Assembly: GCF_008369915.1 (NCBI RefSeq)
Contig: NZ_VSRN01000001.1
Coordinates: forward strand, 1,426,001-1,490,000
Direction: 5' to 3'
Length of the DNA stretch: 64,000 bases
Source: Dyadobacter sp. UC 10
GTDB taxonomy: Bacteria; Bacteroidota; Bacteroidia; Cytophagales; Spirosomataceae
A program made the translations under genes and the position numbers. The notes under the pieces were generated by a model, which was not told the origin of the DNA, made no database searches, and was given only the letters and a program-made list of their open reading frames with translations. How positions within the stretch are numbered: the stretch's first letter is position 1; each line of letters begins with the position of its first letter. Positions 8,582 to 17,569 of this stretch are shown piece by piece.

Positions 8582-9865
8582 ATGCGCTTTATCCTCTCCA
8601 TTTGTCTTTTGCTCTGCATTTTTGCCGCCCGGGCCCAGATTCAGAATATCCGGCTGGAAGATTACATCTATAATGAAAAGATCAGGACGGTGCTGCTTTA
8701 TCCGGCGCTTGAAAATCCTGAAAATCCGACCAGGTTACTCACCCCGCCCGTAAAGCCGCTCGCCAGTACTTCGCCGCTTGTGCTTGAATTCGATGATATG
8801 TCGGGTGAATTTGAGGGTTACCGTGCTAAAATCATCCATTGCAATGCAGACTGGACCAAGTCGGGCCTTAACGATATTGAGTTTACGTACGAATTCAATG
8901 AATACCCTATTACTACCTCGGAGCAGGCATTTAGTACCAAAGTTCCTTATTTTCACTATCGGCTTGAATTACCGAAGCTGAAACTCTCCGGGAATTATGT
9001 GGTGTATGTTTATTCCGACAAGGACAGGAAACCGGTTCTGAGCAGACGCTTTATGTTATTTGAGTCGAGAATAAATCTGAAAGCCGAGGCGCGCTTTTCG
9101 CAGGGAATCCAGCAACAGTTTTCCGACCAGCAAATCGACTTCTCAGTGGAGTACAAAGGTTATCCGCTCAACGCGCCGCAAACCGACCTGAAAGTTTTCA
9201 TCCGAAAAAATTTCAGGTTTGATCAGATGAAATCAGGCTTCAAACCTACGAACGTGAGACCATTTGATCAGCTTCTGGAGTATACCTTTTTTAATCTCGA
9301 AAATACTTTTCCAGGAGGCAATGAATTTCGCTATTTCGACAGCCGATCGTTAACCGGGCGAGGATATGGGGTCAATGAAATCCAGCGTTCGGATGAATAT
9401 ACCAGCCTTTCGCTTTTCCCAGACAAATCCCGGGCGGTCGGCGCGTATATTCAGGTCGACGATTTTAACGGGCAATATATTGTTGACCAGCGCGAGTCGG
9501 GACGAGGTAGTGTGGAGGCGGATTATACTCCCGTACTTTTCACTCTGAAGACCGCAGAAAATCCGGATGTTACATTTTACGTTAATGGCGCATTCAATCT
9601 CTGGCAGTTGAACGACCGTAACCGAATGACCTATAATCCTGACAGGCAGGCTTACGAAGTGGAAATCCTGATCAAACAGGGAGTGATCGATTACGATTAT
9701 ACCGCGGTTTCCAAAGTTGACAATAAGGCAGACGAATCAATGATCGAAGGAAATTATGCAGCGACGGAAAATGATTATGACATTCTGATCTATCACCGCC
9801 CGCCGGCAGGCCGCGCTGATCTGCTGATCGGATACCGGACTGTGGAGTGGAACCGGCGCAGATAA
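8582..9865 (+). CDS. Type IX secretion system plug protein (DUF5103)
   Basis: This 427-residue exported protein has a signal peptide (about 1-18, cleaved after ARA) followed by QIQNIRLEDYIYNEKIRTV, the typical opening of the DUF5103 family. This family supplies the plug that closes the SprA translocon of the type IX secretion system at the periplasmic side. Two beta-rich immunoglobulin-like halves can be inferred: an N-terminal one to about residue 165, then one from about 170 with the conserved FNLWQLNDRNRM and VIDYDYTAVS segments near the end. The gene stands alone, which is usual because T9SS genes are scattered. It is followed by a strong bidirectional hairpin. Its presence indicates T9SS capacity and possibly gliding. 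Confidence 0.9.
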   Translation: MRFILSICLLLCIFAARAQIQNIRLEDYIYNEKIRTVLLYPALENPENPTRLLTPPVKPLASTSPLVLEFDDMSGEFEGYRAKIIHCNADWTKSGLNDIEFTYEFNEYPITTSEQAFSTKVPYFHYRLELPKLKLSGNYVVYVYSDKDRKPVLSRRFMLFESRINLKAEARFSQGIQQQFSDQQIDFSVEYKGYPLNAPQTDLKVFIRKNFRFDQMKSGFKPTNVRPFDQLLEYTFFNLENTFPGGNEFRYFDSRSLTGRGYGVNEIQRSDEYTSLSLFPDKSRAVGAYIQVDDFNGQYIVDQRESGRGSVEADYTPVLFTLKTAENPDVTFYVNGAFNLWQLNDRNRMTYNPDRQAYEVEILIKQGVIDYDYTAVSKVDNKADESMIEGNYAATENDYDILIYHRPPAGRADLLIGYRTVEWNRRR

Positions 9866-9877
9866 TGTCGAAATTGA

Positions 9878-9933
9878 TCAGTTATAAAGTAAGAAAAGCA
9901 GCCAGAAGGCTGCTTTTCTTACTTTATAACTGA
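9878..9933. terminator. Bidirectional terminator between convergent genes
   Basis: Perfect inverted repeat: arms 9878-9903 and 9908-9933, 26 bp each, around the 4-nt loop AGAA. The GC core (GCAGCC/GGCTGC) is flanked by A-rich and T-rich tracts on both sides, so it can end transcription of both the plug gene (+) and ychF (-). Confidence 0.85.
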
Positions 9934-9944
9934 AATTCGCTTTG

Positions 9945-11045
9945 TCAGACATTAAAGCGGAAATGCATGATATCACCGTCGGCAACCACATATTCTTTCC
10001 CTTCTACTGCCATTTTACCAACTTCCTTTACACCAGCTTCCGTTTTATACTGCTGATAATCGGCTATCTTAATCACCTCTGCACGAATAAAACCCTTTTC
10101 AAAATCACTATGGATCACTCCTGCAGCCTGAGGCGCCTTCCAGCCCTTCTCGATCGTCCAGGCCCGCACTTCTTTTACGCCCGCAGTGAAGTAGGTAATG
10201 AGATTCAACAAAGAATAAGAAGCCTTAATTAGCTTACTTAAACCTGACTCCTTCAAACCATACTCACCCAAAAACATCTCATGCTCCTCGGGATCTTCAA
10301 TTTCTGAAATCTGAGATTCAATAGCAGCGCAAAGCACAATCACTTCTGCGCCTTCTTTCTTAACAGTTTCTCTTAGCTTTTCAGAATATTCATTGCCAGT
10401 CAGCATCGAACCTTCGTCCACATTGGCTACGTACAGTACCGGCTTGGCAGTGAGCAATTGCAGGTCGCCGATCACAGCCTCCCTGGTTTCTTCATCGATT
10501 TCGAGGCTTCGTGCATTGTTTCCGGCTTCTAGCGTCGATTTATATTTTTTCAACCACTCCAGCTCTGCTTTCGCTTTGGCATCACCGGCACGAGCACCTT
10601 TTTCAGTACGCTGGATTTTTTTATCAACTGACTCAAGATCTTTCAGTTGAAGCTCCGCATCGATAATTTCTTTATCAAAAACGGGGTCAACACGCCCTTC
10701 CACGTGCACTACGTTCTCGTCCTGAAAACAGCGGACAACATGCACGATAGCGTCAACTTCACGGATATTGGCCAAAAACTTATTACCTAGTCCGGCACCC
10801 TGACTCGCCCCTTTTACTAGGCCTGCTATATCGACAAACTCAATAATAGTAGGAATCACTTTCTGAGGTTTAACAAGGCCGGTCAGAATTTCCAGGCGCT
10901 CATCCGGAACAGTTACGACTCCCACATTAGGCTCAATCGTACAAAATGGATAGTTTGCTGCTTCGGCTTTTCCGGTAGAAATGGCATTAAAGAGAGTGGA
11001 TTTCCCAACGTTTGGCAATCCAACGATCCCGCATTGAAGACTCAT
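9945..11045 (-). CDS. ychF: Redox-regulated ATPase YchF (OLA1 family)
   Basis: A universal P-loop protein of 366 residues that binds ribosomes and hydrolyses ATP in preference to GTP. The P-loop GLPNVGKS is at 9-16, the switch/G3 region is DIAGLVKGASQGAGLGNKF (about 68), and the G4 motif is NVDE (NxxE type) rather than NKxD, the change associated with ATP preference. A helical middle segment (about 130-200) and the C-terminal TGS domain (about 280-366, ending VADGDIMHFRFNV) are complete. The start ATG at 11045 opens with MSLQCGIVGLPN as in orthologues. In many bacteria it lies next to pth; here it is monocistronic between two terminators. Confidence 0.97.
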   Translation of the reverse strand: MSLQCGIVGLPNVGKSTLFNAISTGKAEAANYPFCTIEPNVGVVTVPDERLEILTGLVKPQKVIPTIIEFVDIAGLVKGASQGAGLGNKFLANIREVDAIVHVVRCFQDENVVHVEGRVDPVFDKEIIDAELQLKDLESVDKKIQRTEKGARAGDAKAKAELEWLKKYKSTLEAGNNARSLEIDEETREAVIGDLQLLTAKPVLYVANVDEGSMLTGNEYSEKLRETVKKEGAEVIVLCAAIESQISEIEDPEEHEMFLGEYGLKESGLSKLIKASYSLLNLITYFTAGVKEVRAWTIEKGWKAPQAAGVIHSDFEKGFIRAEVIKIADYQQYKTEAGVKEVGKMAVEGKEYVVADGDIMHFRFNV

Positions 11046-11126
11046 ATATTAGAAGTATGCAGTGAATAGCAGGCATTCTTCTTATGGAAATGCAAAGAAT
11101 TCCTGGCTGCTAAATTAAATTTTTTG

Positions 11127-11160
11127 CAAAATTACCATTTAGCTGATACAAAAACCAAAA
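11127..11160 (-). promoter_or_regulatory. Putative promoter of ychF
   Basis: Read on the minus strand, TTTTG (11160-11156) is followed after 21 nt by TAATTTTG (11134-11127), a match to the TTTG / TAnnTTTG promoter pattern. The predicted leader to the ATG at 11045 is about 75 nt. Confidence 0.4.
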
Positions 11161-11188
11161 GCCTTCGTAATTGCTTCCGAAGGCTTTT
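11157..11188 (-). terminator. Intrinsic terminator of the PUR-family gene
   Basis: Arms AAAAGCCTTCG (11157-11167) and CGAAGGCTTTT (11178-11188) pair perfectly over 11 bp with a 10-nt loop. Read on the minus strand the stem is followed by a T-rich stretch. It lies 18 nt after the stop of the PUR gene and partly overlaps the putative ychF -33 element. Confidence 0.75.
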
Positions 11189-11206
11189 TCTATTAAAGTA
11201 AATTTG

Positions 11207-11527
11207 TTAGTCCCACTTAAGATCCGACTCCCCTACTACATCCACCTCATCGGCCTTGGCTTCAAACTGAGAGAAGTCAACTTCCGGCATCAGCTCTGTT
11301 TTCACATGGTCAACGGCTTCTTTCAAAGCATCTACGAACTTATCAAAATCTTCTTTGTACAAAAACATCTTGTGTTTTTCGTACGTAAAACCGTCTCCCT
11401 GTGGGTGCCGGCGGCTTTCTGTAATGGTGAGATAATAATCGTTAGATCGCGTAGAGCGAACATCGAAGAAGTAAGTCCGTTTTCCTGCCCTAACCCTTTT
11501 GGAGTAGATTTGCTCTCTGTCTTCCAC
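11207..11527 (-). CDS. PUR family single-stranded nucleic-acid-binding protein (DUF3276)
   Basis: A small cytoplasmic protein of the PUR-alpha-like DUF3276 family, which is nearly universal in Bacteroidota and binds single-stranded DNA or RNA. The PUR signature is clear: EQIYSKRVRAGKRTYFFDVR, then SNDYYLTITESRR, then HKMFLYKEDFDKFVDALKEA. The frame is open back to a TTG at 11554, but GTG at 11527 gives the family's usual start a few residues before the REQIYSK segment, so I choose that (106 residues). The C-terminus is acidic (EADEVDVVGESDLKWD). The gene stands alone with its own terminator. Confidence 0.9.
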   Translation of the reverse strand: MEDREQIYSKRVRAGKRTYFFDVRSTRSNDYYLTITESRRHPQGDGFTYEKHKMFLYKEDFDKFVDALKEAVDHVKTELMPEVDFSQFEAKADEVDVVGESDLKWD

Positions 11528-11790
11528 TATGTTTAGTTTTAAATAGGTTTTCAAACGCTAAAATATAAAGTTTATTGCTGCGAACAAAAAAACACAAATA
11601 TATTAGCGATGCCGCGCCCGGATTTAGACTATTTTGTATTTCGTTTGCACTTTCACCAGAGCAATTGTTCTGTTCTTCAAATTTTATATTACTTTTGAAA
11701 TTCCGTGGTTTTCAATTCCCACGAATAACCCGGTAACGAGTATCGCATAAGGAAGGTTTTCCTTATTATGTTTCACTTAAATCCTGAGAT

Positions 11791-12246
11791 ATGACTTATC
11801 GTCGGATTCTGATTCTCATCTTGTTAGCTCTTGCAGCTGCTGCGCCTGAAACAATAGCCCAGGTAAAGCTAGGCAAAACAGAAACCGGAAATGCCTCTTA
11901 TTACGCAAGCCGGTTCAACGGAAGGAAAACTTCTTTCGGAGAAGTACACAAAAGTACCGAACTGCTTGCCGCCCACAGAAGTTATCCGCTTAATACAATG
12001 CTGGAAGTGACGAATCTGAATAATGACGAAAAAGTAATAGTAAGGGTTAATGACCGGGGCCCATTTGCCAAAAACAGGATCATTGATTTAAGTAAGGAGG
12101 CAGCCAGACTACTAGGTATAGTTGCCCAGGGAGTCGCCAATGTTTCGGTAAGAGTTGTAGGGATGGAAGGCATGATATTGCTTGAATCTTACGAACAGAT
12201 CGATCCAAAATCCGGCAAAGTGATCGCGATGCGCAGCAAACCTTAA
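11791..12246 (+). CDS. RlpA-like septal ring lytic transglycosylase family protein
   Basis: This exported protein of 151 residues has a signal peptide (about 1-23, cleaved after TIAQ) and one double-psi beta-barrel domain of the RlpA type. It shows ASYYASRFNGRKTSFGE at the domain start, PLNTMLEVTN, the conserved VRVNDRGPFAKNRIIDLS with the catalytic-type Asp residues, and SKEAARLLGI. Family members cleave glycan strands at the septum or bind peptidoglycan. No SPOR domain is attached, as is common for the short Bacteroidota forms, so septal targeting cannot be assumed. It lies 16 nt before a DUF58 gene, so the two are probably co-transcribed. Confidence 0.88.
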   Translation: MTYRRILILILLALAAAAPETIAQVKLGKTETGNASYYASRFNGRKTSFGEVHKSTELLAAHRSYPLNTMLEVTNLNNDEKVIVRVNDRGPFAKNRIIDLSKEAARLLGIVAQGVANVSVRVVGMEGMILLESYEQIDPKSGKVIAMRSKP

Positions 12247-12262
12247 AATCTGACTTTCCTCA

Positions 12263-13177
12263 ATGAGTAACCGGCAGCTTGATTTATCCAAAATCAGAGA
12301 ATTTGGAAATCTTGAATTCCTGGCCAAACAACTTGTTGAAGGATTTATCACCGGTTTACATAAATCCCCTTTTCACGGTTTCTCAGTCGAATTCGCGGAA
12401 CACCAGCTGTATAATACAGGAGAATCTACCCGCAATATAGATTGGAAAGTATTTGCCAAAACCGACCGGTTGTACGTCAAGCGGTATGAAGAAGAAACCA
12501 ATCTACGCTGCCATATTTTGCTCGACACCTCTTCTTCCATGTATTACCCGGAAGACAGCTACGGTAAAATGACTTTCAGCGTGATGGCCGCAGCAAGTCT
12601 TACCTATTTACTTCAAAGACAGAAAGATGCAGTTAGTCTTTGCACATTTTCTGAAAATATAGAGATCCAGACCGCGGTCAAATCCACACCTTCACACGTG
12701 CATAAGATCATGCTGGATCTGGAGAACCAGCTGGCAGCGAAACGGCCACTTCTGAAAACCTCCGTTTCCGAAGTGCTGCATCAGATTGCGGAAAAGATAC
12801 ATAAACGCTCGCTTGTAGTTATTTTCAGCGATATGTTTGACAATCTGGAAAATGCCGACAAAATTTTCTCTGCACTACAGCACTTACGCCACAACCTGCA
12901 CGAGGTACTTCTCTTCCATGTTACCGATCGGAAAACGGAAGAAGATTTTGCCTTTGAAAACCGCCCTTACGAATTTATTGACCTGGAAACGGGTGAAAAG
13001 ATCAAGGTACAGCCGGAGCAAGTGCGGGAATCCTACAAGGAGTTTGTGCGCGATTTTTACACCAAATTAAAACTGAAATGCGGTCAGTATAAGATCGATT
13101 TCATAGAAGCAGATATTGCAAAAGGCTTCGATCCTATCCTGATGGCCTATTTGGTGAAACACTCAAAAATGAGGTGA
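12263..13177 (+). CDS. DUF58 domain protein with von Willebrand A fold
   Basis: A 304-residue cytoplasmic protein of the DUF58 family. Family hallmarks include the N-terminal HGFSVEFAEHQLYNTGESTR segment, IDWKVFAKTDRLYVKRYEEE (about 72-92), and a metal-ion-dependent adhesion site in LLDTSSSM (about 93, DxSxS). DUF58 proteins usually pair with a MoxR AAA+ ATPase encoded directly upstream; no MoxR gene is in this window, so the partner would have to be elsewhere. It follows the RlpA gene by 16 nt and precedes a lipoprotein gene by 51 nt, suggesting an envelope-related operon. Confidence 0.9.
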   Translation: MSNRQLDLSKIREFGNLEFLAKQLVEGFITGLHKSPFHGFSVEFAEHQLYNTGESTRNIDWKVFAKTDRLYVKRYEEETNLRCHILLDTSSSMYYPEDSYGKMTFSVMAAASLTYLLQRQKDAVSLCTFSENIEIQTAVKSTPSHVHKIMLDLENQLAAKRPLLKTSVSEVLHQIAEKIHKRSLVVIFSDMFDNLENADKIFSALQHLRHNLHEVLLFHVTDRKTEEDFAFENRPYEFIDLETGEKIKVQPEQVRESYKEFVRDFYTKLKLKCGQYKIDFIEADIAKGFDPILMAYLVKHSKMR

Positions 13178-13228
13178 TTTTTTTATAATTTGATAGCAAA
13201 TTACGCTCCTCGGTTCCGCTATCTCCTT

Positions 13229-14377
13229 ATGAAAAGAAAATTGGCTGCCGGCTATCTTGTAGCTATATTACTCCCTATTCTACTTGGCTGTAAATCAGCA
13301 GAAAAATCGTTCAAAGAAGGCGATTTTGACGACTCCGTCCTCCGAGCAGCTGTCAAATTAAAAAGCTATCCTACGCACGCTGCTTCCCTCGACGTACTCA
13401 GGCAAGCCTATCCCCTCGCACTTGACCAGCATTTGAACGAAATCGAAGCTAAAAAGCATTCAGAAGACCTGTTTCGGTGGGAGGCTCTATTGGAAACGTA
13501 CTTGAAGCTCAACCGGCTTTTTAAAGAAATCAACTCCTGTGAGGCGTGTATAACAATAGTGACGCCAAAAGGATTTGAAAAGGAAGAAAAGCTGGCCAGG
13601 CACAATGCTGCCAGCGTCAGATATAAGGAAGGTACAAATTTCCTAAGCATTGGTGATCGCACGAATGCCAGACAAGCCTACCAGCATTTCGAAAAAGTAG
13701 AAGCACTCATTCCTGATTTTAACGATAATAAAAAGAAGCTGGAAATTGCTTATGAGCTGGCCTCTTTCAAAGTAATTGTGGAGCAAGTGTTGGTGAACTC
13801 CGGAAAATATCAGCTCAGCAACGCGTATTTTCAGGAGAGAGTAAATGAATTTCTTCAAACAAGCGGGCGGCTTAACAAATTTGTCCGTTTTTATATGCCG
13901 GAGGAGGCTGTCAAAAATCGCATCAGACCTGATCAGGTCATTTCGCTCCAATTTGACGATTTCGTGGTAGGGCAGACTATGATAGTGAAAACTACGGAGA
14001 CTTTTATAAGTAAGGACACAGTAAAAACGGGAGAAAAAGTGGTCGGCCGGACACGTGTCCCGGTCTATGGAAAGGTATCTGCAAAACTCACAGAAGTTCG
14101 CAAAACGGTACTTTCAGCTGGCTTGCTGAATATGCGGATCACAGATTTCAACACCAGACAAACAGCAAATGAGGAGAAGTTTAACGGAGAATATAACTGG
14201 ACTTGCGAGTGGGCCAGTTTCACCGGCGATGAAAGGGCCCTAACTTCCGCGCAGTTGCGCAAATGCAAAAGTCAGGAGCTGTTCCCTCCTCCCCCCCAAC
14301 AGCTTTTTATCGAGTTTAGTAAACCGATTTATGAAAGGTTAACCAGCAAACTGCAAAGTTTCTATGCTAAATATTAA
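13229..14377 (+). CDS. Predicted lipoprotein with helical repeats, function unknown
   Basis: The best start is ATG at 13229 (MKRKLAAGYLVAILLPILLGC); a TTG frame opening further upstream adds a non-signal segment. The peptide ends in a lipobox with Cys at about 21, so a 382-residue envelope lipoprotein is predicted. Residues about 25-200 are helical, with TPR-like spacing (YKEGTNFLSIGDRTNARQA) and a CEAC pair in the middle. The C-terminal part is beta-rich and includes IEFSKPIYERLTSKL. I do not recognise a named family. It may belong to the RlpA-DUF58 operon. Its stop overlaps the end of the convergent radA by 4 nt. Confidence 0.8.
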   Translation: MKRKLAAGYLVAILLPILLGCKSAEKSFKEGDFDDSVLRAAVKLKSYPTHAASLDVLRQAYPLALDQHLNEIEAKKHSEDLFRWEALLETYLKLNRLFKEINSCEACITIVTPKGFEKEEKLARHNAASVRYKEGTNFLSIGDRTNARQAYQHFEKVEALIPDFNDNKKKLEIAYELASFKVIVEQVLVNSGKYQLSNAYFQERVNEFLQTSGRLNKFVRFYMPEEAVKNRIRPDQVISLQFDDFVVGQTMIVKTTETFISKDTVKTGEKVVGRTRVPVYGKVSAKLTEVRKTVLSAGLLNMRITDFNTRQTANEEKFNGEYNWTCEWASFTGDERALTSAQLRKCKSQELFPPPPQQLFIEFSKPIYERLTSKLQSFYAKY

Positions 14378-15750
14378 GCCTGATTCAGGAAAAGTGAAAT
14401 AAACAGCTGATCTAAATGTGCCACCGGGATTACTTCCATGCTGCTCCTGTTAAGTTCCAGTCCTTTGCTATTGTACTTGGAAATATAAATTTTTCGAAAA
14501 CCTAGTTTTTCCGCTTCTGAAATCCGGTTTTCAATGCGGTTCACAGCCCGGACCTCTCCTCCTAAACCGACTTCGGCTGCAAAACATATGGATGGTGGAA
14601 TATATTTATCTTCATAGGACGAAACGATAGACGCGACCACAGCGAGATCAATGGCCGGATCTTCTACCTTCAGTCCACCTGCTACATTCAAAAATACATC
14701 CTGCGTGCCCAACCTGAAACCACCACGTTTTTCGAGCACCGCTAGTAGCATTTGAAGCCTTTTAGCATCATAGCCCGTACTGCTACGCTGGGGAGTTCCA
14801 TATGTTGCCACGCTTACAAGTGATTGTATTTCAATTAGAAGCGGCCGGTTCCCTTCCATCATAGAACCGATTGCAATGCCGCTAACGGGCTCGTCCCGCT
14901 GCGAGATCAATATTTCAGAGGGGTTACTCACCTGGCGAAGACCGGATCCGTGCATTTCATAAATGCCGAGCTCCGAGGTACTTCCAAAACGGTTTTTGGC
15001 TGTCCGTAAAATACGGTAAGTATTGTGTCTGTCGCCCTCGAACTGCAATACGGTGTCGACCATATGTTCCAGCACTTTCGGTCCGGCAATTGAGCCGTCT
15101 TTCGTAATATGTCCGATCAAGAACACAGGAACACCCATTTCCTTCGCATACTTCATGAATTCGGCCGTACATTCCCGAACCTGCGAAACACTGCCTGCCC
15201 CCGATTCGATAAAAGCCGATTGCATAGTTTGTATTGAATCGATGATCAGGACGTCTGGCTTAAAATCATCAATCTGACGAAAGATATTCTGGGTATGCGT
15301 TTCGGTTAAAATGAAACATTTATCACTTTTCGCTGACATCCTCTCAGCGCGCATTTTTATTTGCTGGTCGGATTCTTCGCCGGAAACGTAAAGTACTTTC
15401 TTATTAGAGAGCGTCAATGCGATTTGCAGCATGAGTGTGGACTTGCCTATCCCTGGCTCCCCACCTATCAAAACCAGAGAACCCTGTACTATGCCGCCCC
15501 CTAAAACACGGTTGAGTTCATGATCGGAAGTCTTTATCCTGGGCTCATTCTGGTATTCAATTTCAGCGATTGCCCTCGGCCGGCTGGCGAGGTTGACAGA
15601 TTTCCAGGCAACAGTTGTCTTAGGGTCCTCTTTTTCGATCACCTCCTGAACAAAAGTATTCCACTCTCCACAAGATGGACATCTTCCAACCCATTTGGGT
15701 GAATTATACCCGCATTCCTGGCAGAAGTATGCTGTTTTGGCTTTGGCCAT
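14374..15750 (-). CDS. radA: DNA repair protein RadA
   Basis: RadA (458 residues) is a RecA-like ATPase that promotes branch migration in recombination. It has the N-terminal C4 zinc finger (Cys 10, 13, 24, 27 in CQECG...CPSCG), Walker A GGEPGIGKST (96-105), Walker B VLIIDSIQTM, the RadA-specific KNRFG motif (KNRFGSTSELGIYEM), and a C-terminal Lon-protease-like domain (about 285-458, with GGLKVEDPAIDLAV and EVGLGGEVR). The length is standard and the start ATG at 15750 matches orthologues. Confidence 0.97.
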   Translation of the reverse strand: MAKAKTAYFCQECGYNSPKWVGRCPSCGEWNTFVQEVIEKEDPKTTVAWKSVNLASRPRAIAEIEYQNEPRIKTSDHELNRVLGGGIVQGSLVLIGGEPGIGKSTLMLQIALTLSNKKVLYVSGEESDQQIKMRAERMSAKSDKCFILTETHTQNIFRQIDDFKPDVLIIDSIQTMQSAFIESGAGSVSQVRECTAEFMKYAKEMGVPVFLIGHITKDGSIAGPKVLEHMVDTVLQFEGDRHNTYRILRTAKNRFGSTSELGIYEMHGSGLRQVSNPSEILISQRDEPVSGIAIGSMMEGNRPLLIEIQSLVSVATYGTPQRSSTGYDAKRLQMLLAVLEKRGGFRLGTQDVFLNVAGGLKVEDPAIDLAVVASIVSSYEDKYIPPSICFAAEVGLGGEVRAVNRIENRISEAEKLGFRKIYISKYNSKGLELNRSSMEVIPVAHLDQLFISLFLNQA

Positions 15751-15916
15751 AATAGAAAAATCTAATTTGTAATTATATGCTGTTCAACGGTAAAATGCAG
15801 ACCTTAACATGAAAATTTGGATGTTCCGACCACAAAATCAAAAAAAATATAGGCAAGGTATAGTTTTTTGCTTTTTGACGTTATTATCCGGTTTTACTAA
15901 AATAATGATATTATCC

Positions 15917-16627
15917 ATGAACATCCTGACAAAAGTAGCTTGTATTTGTTTGTTATGCATCGTTGCGATCGGGTCGGCTCAGGCACAGAAGAAAGGTTTT
16001 GCGTTTGGTATCAAAGGAGGGGTAAACCTGTCGCGTCTTACCATGGGCAATGTTTTCACTACACGTTATGATGACGCCGGTAATCCATATCTGGGTTATA
16101 ATGGGCAGGAAGTGAAAGACAATCTTAAGCAAAGCTTTAATACCAAGACAGGAGCCGTAGGAGGAATTTACGCAAGGTTTGGACGCACCCTTTTTATACA
16201 GCCAGAGGTATTGGTCTCCACTAAAGGAGGCTCATTTGAAATTGTAGAAATGCATCAGGAGACACCGATCAGCAAAACTGTCAACGTTAAGTACAGCAAT
16301 ATCGATGTGCCTTTGCTGATCGGCTTAAAGGGCGGTCCGTTCAGGATTTTGGCCGGACCGGTGACTTCCTTCCGGATCGGGGACAATCAGAAATTGAGGG
16401 ATGCTTTTAAATATTACACATCTGATCTGAATAATTCTTTATCTCAGGCAACATTCGGCTACCAGTTAGGGGCAGGGCTCGATCTCGGCAGTTTTAGTCT
16501 GGATGTAAGAAAAGAAGGTTCGTTTACCAATGTAGCTTCTTTTCAAACCAACGGCTCGAATGACGGTGGTGATGTGAAGCAAAAGATCAGTTCCTGGCAG
16601 GTGACGCTGGGGTTGAAGTTGTTCTAA
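15917..16627 (+). CDS. PorT-like outer-membrane beta-barrel protein
   Basis: The frame is open from 15809, but ATG at 15917 gives a proper signal peptide (MNILTKVACICLLCIVAIGS, cleaved after AQA). The mature part of about 210 residues consists of alternating amphipathic strands. It starts FAFGIKGGVNLSRLTMG and ends SWQVTLGLKLF, with a terminal aromatic, the pattern of small outer-membrane barrels annotated as porin family or PorT family. FIQPEVLVSTKGG and YQLGAGLDLGSFSLDVR are typical strands. The specific role is unknown. An 8-bp tandem repeat array begins 33 nt after the stop. Confidence 0.85.
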   Translation: MNILTKVACICLLCIVAIGSAQAQKKGFAFGIKGGVNLSRLTMGNVFTTRYDDAGNPYLGYNGQEVKDNLKQSFNTKTGAVGGIYARFGRTLFIQPEVLVSTKGGSFEIVEMHQETPISKTVNVKYSNIDVPLLIGLKGGPFRILAGPVTSFRIGDNQKLRDAFKYYTSDLNNSLSQATFGYQLGAGLDLGSFSLDVRKEGSFTNVASFQTNGSNDGGDVKQKISSWQVTLGLKLF

Positions 16628-16659
16628 TTTAAACCGGGTCGCCGGATCGCCGGTGCGAT

Positions 16660-16760
16660 GAATGACCGAATGACCGAATGACCGAATGACCGAATGACCG
16701 AATGACCGAATGACCGAATGACCGAATGACCGAATGACCGAATGACCGAATGACCGAATG
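16660..16760. repeat. 8-bp tandem repeat, about 12.6 copies
   Basis: The unit GAATGACC repeats without a single mismatch from 16660 to 16760 (12 full units plus 5 bases), between the convergent barrel-protein and LytTR genes. It is outside any convincing reading frame. Perfect conservation suggests recent expansion by slippage and a variable copy number. Confidence 0.95.
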
Positions 16761-16863
16761 GAAAGTGTTGAACTAGCTTGAAGGTTCCTAGTCGGTTCAA
16801 AATATTTGCACCTTAGGTCATTTCTGAATTTACGACGTTGTACAGTGCGCTTAAAAACAAAAC

Positions 16864-16898
16864 GAGCAGCCTTCGATCAAGCGATGGCTGCTGTTTTT
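16864..16898. terminator. Hairpin terminator between barrel-protein and LytTR genes
   Basis: AGCAGCC (from 16865) pairs with GGCTGCT (ending 16892), with further partial pairing inside the loop. T5 follows on the plus strand and a T-rich tract on the minus strand, so it can serve both convergent genes. Confidence 0.65.
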
Positions 16899-16930
16899 AT
16901 GAATAACCCACTAATTTATTTTACCAAAAA

Positions 16931-17329
16931 TCATGCGCTGATGCGAAGTGTGGTGTGATCCAGAAATCCTGAGACTTCCTTGATCTTCCTGCGTGACACA
17001 GCTACTTCCTTTCCGCAGGATAGTTTCAGCATCCTGTCGTCTTCTAATCTTTCAACTATATAATCCGCATTCACCAGGTATGATTTGTGAACGCGCATAA
17101 AATTAGGATTAAGCTGCTCAGCCAACGATTTTAATGTTTTTGATACCAGGTATTTTTTCCCGGTGTTCGTATATATAAAAGTATAGTTTCCTTCACCCTC
17201 CAAAAAGGTGATGACATCGGGAGTCAAAAAAATCGTGCGGCCCATCGATTGGACTGAGATAGAAGAACGGCTGTCACTGTAAGTTCTTTCTGCCAGATTG
17301 GGGCGGGTAAAGGCTGTGAAATTTTTCAT
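16931..17329 (-). CDS. LytTR-type DNA-binding regulator without receiver domain
   Basis: This 132-residue protein consists essentially of a LytTR DNA-binding domain (about 35-128): VITFLEGEGNYTFIYTNTGKKYLV, TLKSLAEQLNPNFMRVHKSYLVN and KLSCGKEVAVSRRKIKEV are the expected motifs. Typical LytTR response regulators of about 240 residues carry an N-terminal receiver; here the first 30 residues are short and unstructured, so phosphorylation control in cis is absent. No histidine kinase is adjacent. Its target is unknown; LytTR proteins often bind direct repeats upstream of their own gene. Confidence 0.9.
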   Translation of the reverse strand: MKNFTAFTRPNLAERTYSDSRSSISVQSMGRTIFLTPDVITFLEGEGNYTFIYTNTGKKYLVSKTLKSLAEQLNPNFMRVHKSYLVNADYIVERLEDDRMLKLSCGKEVAVSRRKIKEVSGFLDHTTLRISA

Positions 17330-17569
17330 GGAACGTATGACTAATATGATTGATTGGTTGATTCAAATTTAGTCAATAGTGCATCTCAAATAAAATACGT
17401 AAAAGTACGTATCAAATTACAAATATCTGATTAACAATCATTTATGTTTTAGGCAAATCAGAAAAGGCGTAACAGAACTTAGCAAAATGCGTAAATTTAC
17501 GTAGTGCCAAAAGTGCTGCTTTGAAGAGAAAATAGACTAAAAGAGATATGTTGATTCGGCGATCGCTTA

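Noticed and set aside
15809..15916. 36-residue N-terminal extension of the barrel protein
   Set aside because: It would bury the signal peptide; ATG 15917 gives a standard one.
16660..16760. CRISPR array
   Set aside because: The units are 8 bp with no spacers; it is a simple tandem repeat.
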